Positions 57,726 to 64,000 of a stretch of 64,000 nt of DNA are shown piece after piece. How positions within the stretch are numbered: the first letter of the stretch is position 1; each line of letters opens with the position of its first letter. The position numbers and the translations under genes were made by a program. The notes under the pieces were generated by a model, which saw nothing but the letters and a program-made list of their open reading frames with translations, ran no database searches and had not been told where the DNA came from. Source of the DNA: Parelaphostrongylus tenuis (taxonomy: Eukaryota; Nematoda; Chromadorea; Rhabditida; Metastrongylidae); assembly GCA_019055375.1 (NCBI GenBank), contig JAHQIW010007140.1, positions 248,001-312,000 on the forward strand, in the 5' to 3' direction.

Positions 57726-57995
57726 GATGTAGGGCGTACCGTGCCGCAGTTAGAGGGATCTTATAACACACACGAGATCGCTGGTTCGTTCCCGCGCCTT
57801 CGGCAAACCGTGTTGACTATCCTTTCTCGATCGGCAAATAGACACAATAAAATAGTGAAGTTTGAACTGGCAGGAGTCGAAAGCAATCATATTGGTCAGA
57901 CAAACATCCAATTATTTATGTGATGCATATTAAAGTCGAATGCATAGCATATCGCTCGAGTATTGATCCACGCCAAACGCGTCTCGTTATGCTTA
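57726..57995 (+). repeat. tRNA-derived SINE, family 1
   Basis: The head 'gggcgtaccgtgccgcagtt' with 'agagggatctta' and a good B box 'gctggttcgttcccgcgcc' is followed by the body. The tail reads 'attaaagtcgaatgcatag' and 'tattgatccacgcc'. It lies 230 bp downstream of the previous copy in the same orientation. The 66-codon frame across it is repeat-derived. Confidence 0.75.
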
Positions 57996-58102
57996 CCTGT
58001 TCGAGCTTAGTCGTTTAGCATTAACTGCACAACCAAATTTTCATCTGTCCTATTGAAGACGTTCTTCTGAGTCTTCTCAACGTTAACTGCATCATGGCAC
58101 TA

Positions 58103-58250
58103 TCAAGTTTCAATAATCATCCAAAGCCAATTATTCTTCCAAACCCATGCTATTAATTGGAAAGAGCGGACATCCTCAAGTTTCACCAGTCATCCATAGG
58201 CGATTGTTCCTCCTAACTCATGCCATAAATAAGAAAGAGCAGACATTCTC
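58103..58250. repeat. Two tandem 73-bp units
   Basis: 58103-58175 and 58176-58250 share 'tcaagtttca', 'catcca', 'attcttcc/attgttcc', 'catgc', 'aagaaagagcagacat' with point differences. Non-coding. Confidence 0.65.
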
Positions 58251-58259
58251 ACCTTAGCA

Positions 58260-59820
58260 ACAACAACACACTTCCAAGTGTATTGAGAGCAGCGAACTTT
58301 CTCGTAGAGACAATTATCATGGGAATGAGAAATGCAGCCTAAAATTGTGCGCCATGATTGTTACTCGACGTCTTACATATTTAAAAAAGGAAAGGAAATA
58401 AGTGAAAAACTCTTGATACTAGTACTTTAGCACCAAAAAAGGCACTGGTTCAAAAAACAAGATTAAGCCGACGAAAGGTTATGGTGTAAATACCTAATTC
58501 GTTAGCGAGAGAAGTGAATTCAATTCATAAACAAACGCTAGAATTACCATACAACAACTCAAAGCCTTCAGAGGATGATTAGTGATCTATTGTGGTCAGA
58601 TGTCAACATCCGCAACACGTCATGTTACGCTACTGCTTTACTCTAAACAACGTTTGTTTGATGTACTCAAATGCTTTTTTTTCAACCAGATCGCGTAAAA
58701 AACCACTGAAATGGGTAATTTTATGATAAGGACACAGGGCAGGAACTGGAATAAGCCTTGACACCAAAGACCTACACATGATCCGAACGCATTTTTGGTT
58801 CATTGATAGCGCTTCCATGTAGGGTTACATAGAATACTGATCATCAAATATCGTGCGAGCTCCTCTATAAACCTTACTTGATCCTTACAATGACTATTTC
58901 TATATACCTTTGACCCTAGTTCGAGGATGTGTAATTTTTACTAATATTTTTACATTATCCGTCATCTCATATACAGTGTGGATCCATTTGTAATCGACTC
59001 ATTTCTTCTCATTCATTCTCCGCAATGCTCTTTGAATATTTTTTGCATTTTCGGCTGCTGCTTAAGCATTTCCAGTTCAAGAATTAGTGAGTAGAGTGAG
59101 ATTGAAATATTCATTGGTAGTGCAGATATTGGCTTGACGTGGATGTTGAGAAAAAAAAGTCTGCTAAAATGGAATCTACAACCACAATTAGATAGGAGAG
59201 TTACTAATATAGCGCCTCGACTCAACAAGACTTATTGTTTTGTCTTGGCGAAGATTCATTGCAACATCGAGTCATGAGACTTGCTTCTTTCTATTTTGTC
59301 TTCATTAAATACTCATATCATGCCTTATGCAACAAATACGATTAACCAATGGCACGTCGTATTCGCATTAAATACTCAGTGTCCTGATCAAATTTTTCAC
59401 GGAATTAAAAATGCTAGTAGAAATCAAGATGATTAGAATATGCAACAATTTGTGGTCTCGTGATACATCGCTATTCGAGGAAGATCTTTGACAGAATTAC
59501 TCTCATCTAATATGAATTGCTTCTTTGTTTTCCAGTGGTTGCCAGTTTTCAAACATACTGTTGGTCCTCCTAAAAGTTCAAGAAGCAAACAACTTATAGA
59601 GTGTGCCACAGTCCATACATAACTATTATTCTCATTTCCCATTTTGATAGCTTTTATTATTGGGTGGATAAAGCCTAGAAAGCGAGCTAATATTAAAAGG
59701 GGAAAATTCTTTGGACATGTGAACGTCAATGATACGAGGAGAGATATACATAATGCTTGACATGGTGAAATCGCACAACGCAATTAGAAGCACCACAGTG
59801 GAACACTATACGCATCATAC
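58260..59820 (-). other. Minus-strand open frames without resolved gene
   Basis: Minus-strand frames at 58818-58630 (ending SGFLRDLVEKKAFEYIKQ...), 59228-59013 (ending ELEMLKQQPKMQKIFKEHCG) and 59783-59433 (hydrophobic first half) are in the same orientation. Each is protein-like at its end. I could not join them through phase-consistent introns and recognise no family. They may be exons of one unidentified gene. Confidence 0.25.
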
Positions 59821-59825
59821 CACCA

Positions 59826-59857
59826 CATATACATATATATGCTTATATATGTATATG
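59826..59857. other. Perfect 14-bp AT-rich hairpin
   Basis: CATATACATATATA (59826-59839) and its exact reverse complement (59844-59857) are separated by TGCT. A simple TA/CA-rich palindrome; could form a cruciform, but low complexity makes chance likely. Confidence 0.6.
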
Positions 59858-60034
59858 AATAAACCGCTAAACACATCCCTGAGGGATGCGCTGTGCATGT
59901 CTTTCAATTCATCAAACATCGCAGAGATGATTGAAAACATATACGGCTCATAGGACATTTGTAGTTAACGCTCAAAGGGTCAGATTAGCATTTTTATCTT
60001 GGTGGACAATTTGGCGATTTTATTGACTGCGGCA

Positions 60035-60112
60035 TGATAGAGGGGATTAGGTGTGGGATTGAACTCGGGACCGATCATTGTGCATTACAGGGTTGATCAC
60101 TGCTTTTCACGC
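60035..60112 (-). repeat. tRNA-like SINE head, minus strand
   Basis: On the minus strand 'gcagtgatcaaccctgtaat' is followed by 'cggtcccgagttcaatccca', giving A-box-like and B-box motifs. No body or 3' domain is evident beyond it. Confidence 0.45.
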
Positions 60113-60189
60113 GCTCTCGATATGTTTTATATACATGCATATGTTACATGTGTACATGTAAAGGTAGTAGCATGTCCACGTGTGCATAT

Positions 60190-60440
60190 ATTCACATATA
60201 TGGCACGTGTGGGGCAGTGCTAAAGTTGATTAGCGACACAAAGGTGGTCGGTGGTTTGATCCCGCGCCCAAGGCTCACCAAGTCTTTCATATCTCCGAGG
60301 TCGGTGAATCATATCTATCCAAAAAATAGCGTTAACGACTTGATGCATAGGTAGGCTACCGCGAGATATTGTAGAGGCCACGCATGCATTCAATCATCTC
60401 TAACGATGATGCTATACAAATTGGTATCGCAGCTTAGCAA
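60190..60440 (+). repeat. tRNA-derived SINE, family 1, 3'-truncated
   Basis: The head 'ggggcagtgctaaagttgat' with B box 'cggtggtttgatcccgcgcc' is followed by the body. The start of the 3' domain 'atgcattcaatcatctctaa' then 'cgatgatgctata' is present, after which similarity stops. Confidence 0.65.
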
Positions 60441-60449
60441 CAAAAACAT

Positions 60450-61605
60450 CATTGTGCATTACGTCTCTTCTGATTCCTCACATACTAAATAAAAAACACT
60501 TATCCGAAATGTATATGGAACAGCTACAAATGTTTGTAGCGAGACGATGAAAGAAGGGAATCGCTAAACTTAGCGAGACTAATAGCCATTTCTAATGGGT
60601 ACGAAAAAAACATCCGCTAGTATCAGGCCGAAAAGGAGCGAAAGGTCTCGCAATGGGAAGAACAGGGTGCCATACCTCAATAGTAAGGTGCCTCTCAAAC
60701 TACCTCTCATAACAGACGAAAAGAGCATCACTATTAGAAGATGGCTGAAAAGAAAGGTCTGAAAGATTCTATAGGAATTGTAGACTTCCCCCTTGAAACT
60801 CTGCGTCGTAATTAGTCCGAAACCGCTTGTATGACCATCTATGTGATGTGAAGAACTGTGTTATTTGTCCCAACGGTACAGACGGTGATTGCATGAGCGT
60901 AGGTAAAATATATCTTATCTTTTGTAAGACATGTGGTGGCGAAGCAGGCAGACCACTTCTCTAGGTACACACAGGATACAAAGGCACAATAATGGCGATT
61001 CCGAGATGATGGTTAAAATCTTAAGGCGTGAATCGGAAACATTGGCGCAAAAAACCCTTGGAGCTTTCTGGATAAATTCTAAAAACCCACAGATAAACAA
61101 AAAGGGAGAGTGCTTTGACCTTACCAACCACCACATGACATCTTATCTCAGATTGATTTTCAAGTCTGGGTATCAGCTGACACCTATCTTTAATTTGACC
61201 TTGTAACATGGGGCGGGCTCATACGTCACCCTCGCAAAGAACATAGGTAGTCCCTGGACTAGATTACATGGTGAGTGGTTTTTCCTGAATCAGTTAATGC
61301 TAATAATGCCCTAGAAATTCATTTTTTCATAGTAAGTAATTATATAATTAACGTTATAGCGAATGATACGTTCAGCTCTGACGCAGGCAAATTTGCCAAA
61401 ACGTCAGCCACAAGCAATAAAAAAGACCTATCCAGCGAAAAGAAGGACATTTGATTGGTAAAAAGATACCAACCTTATGAAGCTCTAAATAAAGATTAGT
61501 TCCTGAGCTATTCTTCTCAATAATTTCTATTCTCCGACCAAACCTGTTAAGGGTTGGTGGCTGATCGCTAACATAGAGATGTCGAAGAATGAGTGGTCGG
61601 GCAAA
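60450..61605. other. No gene resolved
   Basis: Overlapping frames on both strands at 60915-61209 (91 codons plus, 73 and 62 codons minus) have no recognised domain. Confidence 0.3.
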
Positions 61606-61611
61606 TGTGCC

Positions 61612-61683
61612 GCGGTGGTGTAGTGGTTAGAGCATGCGTCCCCGCATAGGATGAAACGCGGGTTCGATTCCCGTCTGAGGCCA
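61612..61683 (+). tRNA. tRNA-like sequence, family 2 (probable pseudo-tRNA)
   Basis: Best preserved of three related sequences. It has an A box 'tggtgtagtggttagagca' and a consensus B box 'gggttcgattcccg' in a good T-arm. The acceptor GCCGCGG/CTGAGGC has one mismatch and one wobble. An anticodon-like arm CGTCC/GGATG closes a 7-base loop CCGCATA. Position 33 of the loop is C instead of the invariant T, and two extra bases precede the stem, so function as a tRNA is doubtful. The downstream sequence 'gctcaccactcaattct' is shared with the copy at 18436. This points to dispersal as a tRNA-derived repeat. Confidence 0.45.
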
Positions 61684-61689
61684 TGTTTT

Positions 61690-63760
61690 TGCTCACCACT
61701 CAATTCTATAAGCTATTCTTCTCATTTTACCAGTTTTATCCTTACGATTTAAACAGACAAAAAATTGATTAATAATCACATTATAAAATTAGATAGAATA
61801 ATATCTTTCTCCTTGTTCCAGCAATCCAAATCCCAACGCAAAATACTGTGAATGTTTATTTTTGTTGGTTACGGTAGTCATATTGTCAATGGTGATGTGC
61901 ATGGTGTAGTCTTCTGTACAAAGAATTTCGGTGGAAAAAAGTAGTAGAAAGCTCGCATAGTCCTGTTTTTTGAAAAACAATGTGCGACTTGAGTTGTTGA
62001 ATGTTCAAACAAATCGATGCATGTGCTTTGACTGGGACAAAAATATGACACCAGTGACTCGTGTTTGATTTGTGCCGTTAACATCATTACACACTTCATA
62101 TTGATAACCTCCTCACACTTCTGAACATTACAGCATTGGGAACTTTGAGAAGTTTGAGCAACAGCCATGGTCTCCATTATGATTAAATCTGACCACACAT
62201 TACTCCAAGAGAAATGATATGGAAGCGAGGTGAATTCTCTATGACCATTTTTTTCCCGTACGTATTTGAACAACAAAGTGGTCTGCTAATCCAACCTAGA
62301 CCAATCGATTCACTAATTCCAGGAGTACCCGCCGCCGTAGGCAAGTACTAAAAACAAATCAAAAGATCTCTGGAACACAAGTGAGGTCGTCTGGTATCGC
62401 TGAAGATTATAAGGGACCTTAGCATATATTCTCAGGGCTATCTGGACAACTACATTCGACCAGTATTGATCATATCAGTAAAGACAGTAAACAGCATGAT
62501 AAAAAGGCAGTTCAAGTCATTTACAAATCATCTTCCTCTACAATTTCTTAACAAACACAGTTCTGCTCGGAATATTTACGTTCTATAAGTTTACGCAAGG
62601 CATGGGACGAGATAGATTTGGTCAGAGTTAAGAAGTATGAGATATGTATACGCCTTTAGTAAGTAGTTCCAAGAAGAATCGCGTTTAACAAAAATAACAT
62701 ATATAACAACAATTACAAAAATTTCTAAAAATCACAAAAACCCTTCCACACCATCGAAATCAACGTCGCATAATATTGTACTCAACGAACAAGCAGTGAA
62801 TTTCCCACATTGCAGTAAATTATGAATAAATAAGGAACGCTGGTCGACAAGAGCAAAAAAGATAGTATACGGGTTAGAAAAATGCCTATCACGCCTTCAT
62901 TTTGCTGCACCTTCTAAAGACCAAATCTTAAGATTCGTATAAGAGTATAAACAATATAGAAAAAAGACGAACTACAATAAGGCCAGAGCAATGTCCTACA
63001 ATCCTGCATGTACCCAAACCCTTCGAATGACGTAAAGAGGACTTCATGTAAAGATTGCGCAGAGTCCAAAATCAGCGCGATTGTCTTCAGCACAATCGAA
63101 GAGACCACGTTAAACCAACTCACATGTACATAAGTGCGTTAGTAGCACCATCTCTAGGCTTCTAGAAAGTATTTCTAGAAGTTTTTTTTCTTCACGCAAA
63201 AATGTTCCGACATATCGACCATTGAATTCGTGCATTGATCATAGTGAACTACTTGATGTCATGTAGAATACTGCAGTTAAACAATGATGACGCATGCTAT
63301 GACACCTCGACCATGTGAAAAAGTTCATTTATCGTGAGTGGACGAACTACACACTCCGAGCGAAACCATGCTCATGTGATCAGAGTTGATGATGAAAAAG
63401 AATGACTACGTTGTGAGCTTCTCATAATCGACTTTCTACTAATCCCGGCATCAATCAATGAACTGATGCCTTCCTTCCAAGCAGACGCGGGGCCTTTTCA
63501 TTCAATTTTTTTAAAGTTTTATTTAACAGTGGCCAACGTTTCGCCTTATTGAGATGGTGGAATGGTCAAATCGACATGTAATTTACTCAGTCAAAGACTT
63601 TAATAACCTCAGCAGAAAAAATGACTATTTTTGATCAAATTAAAGTCAGTTTCTTTTCAAACCTCACCGATAACTTTCACTTATAGTCTATTCCCTTTTC
63701 ATGGCGAGGTGTGGTGTGAAATGCAACCACAAGGATACTGAGTTATAAGCAAAACTGGAA
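61690..63760. other. No gene resolved; one long minus-strand frame
   Basis: The frame 62276-61878 (-, 132 codons) has many Cys and Ser (SQSSQCCNVQKCEEVINMKC) but lacks a recognised domain or splice sites. The remainder is AT-rich with a polypyrimidine tract at 63182-63195. Confidence 0.25.
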
Positions 63761-63769
63761 CCTCAGCTA

Positions 63770-63832
63770 AGTATCGAACGCGTGATTACCTTACTCGGAG
63801 ACACGTGCTATTCACTGCACCAACTCAACTTC
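63770..63832 (-). repeat. tRNA-like head, minus strand
   Basis: On the minus strand 'agttggtgcagtgaatagca' and 'tcacgcgttcgatacttag' have A- and B-box character at tRNA spacing. No SINE 3' domain was seen beyond it. The plus-strand frame to the window end (63805-63999) is unlikely to be coding. Confidence 0.4.
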
Positions 63833-64000
63833 TCAATTTACCACTACCCCAAGGTTCAGATAACTCTGTCGGACAAAGGGAGCTATCCCCAGAAAATATA
63901 ATCATGAGCTCGAAATCCCTTAAAAATCCGAATTTTGCAGTTATCTCAGCATTCCTGTATTTGCATTTCATATCTCAATTTGCTAAAAGAAAAAAATAAA

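Noticed and set aside
59821..60210. CRISPR-like or satellite repeat in the TA/CA-rich stretch
   Set aside because: There are no regular direct repeats with spacers, only low-complexity TATA/CATG sequence and short palindromes in a eukaryotic context.
61612..61683. Functional nuclear tRNA gene
   Set aside because: The invariant T before the anticodon is C, two extra bases precede the anticodon stem, the acceptor stem is imperfect, and the copy shares flanks with decayed relatives. Kept only as tRNA-like.
1..64000. Operon, phage, integron, toxin-antitoxin or bacterial defence system
   Set aside because: No long adjacent ORFs, ribosome-binding sites or prokaryotic gene packing; the intron-bearing calmodulin-like and ZP genes and the SINEs show a eukaryotic nuclear region.

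Overview
The window looks like nuclear DNA of a nematode, most plausibly a clade V (strongylid, hookworm-like) worm. It is AT-rich, with no operon-style packing of long ORFs. Exons are short, with GT-AG introns and TTTTCAG-type acceptors. The best gene is a calmodulin-like gene whose protein closely resembles the Caenorhabditis cal family as I remember it. RTE-type retrotransposon and mariner remnants are of kinds I recall as common in hookworm genomes. The species is not identifiable from the sequence alone.

Genes are sparse. The one fully modelled gene is a four-exon, four-EF-hand calmodulin-like gene (+, 53320-55678, 171 aa). A second recognisable gene is a zona pellucida (cuticlin-type) fragment on the minus strand (22248-21519). 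Several others rest only on open frames joined by canonical, phase-matched splice sites: 6.2-8.3 kb, 9.25-9.58 kb, 15.5-16.6 kb, 28.6-29.2 kb, and minus-strand exons at 29.7 and 37.7 kb. Their products are not recognised and their exon joins need transcript support. Two segments look like broken coding copies: a poly(A)-tailed retropseudogene at 19.0-19.4 kb and a frameshifted stretch at 33.8-34.1 kb.

The rest is mostly decayed repeats. In 0-20 kb a set of old repeats (X, Y, Z) is present twice, with an RTE fragment inserted into one Y copy. RTE fragments lie at 11.2-12.0, 13.55-13.84 and 43.3-43.9 kb. A mariner transposase 3' half lies at 13.0-13.4 kb, and a foldback mariner made of two inverted 3' halves lies at 20.5-21.3 kb. 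A foldback family of about 0.4 kb units occurs at 3.6, 10.3, 30.9-31.5, 34.3 and 35.7 kb. A tRNA-derived SINE family with a conserved 3' domain has about ten copies (10.0, 25.6, 41.7, 42.8, 48.9, 49.7, 57.2, 57.7, 60.0 and 60.2 kb). A second tRNA-like family lies at 18.25, 18.43 and 61.6 kb.

I found no rRNA, CRISPR array, LTR element or bacterial-type operon. The most interesting structures are the SINE family, the foldback mariner and the inverted-repeat family. No coherent new multi-gene system is visible.
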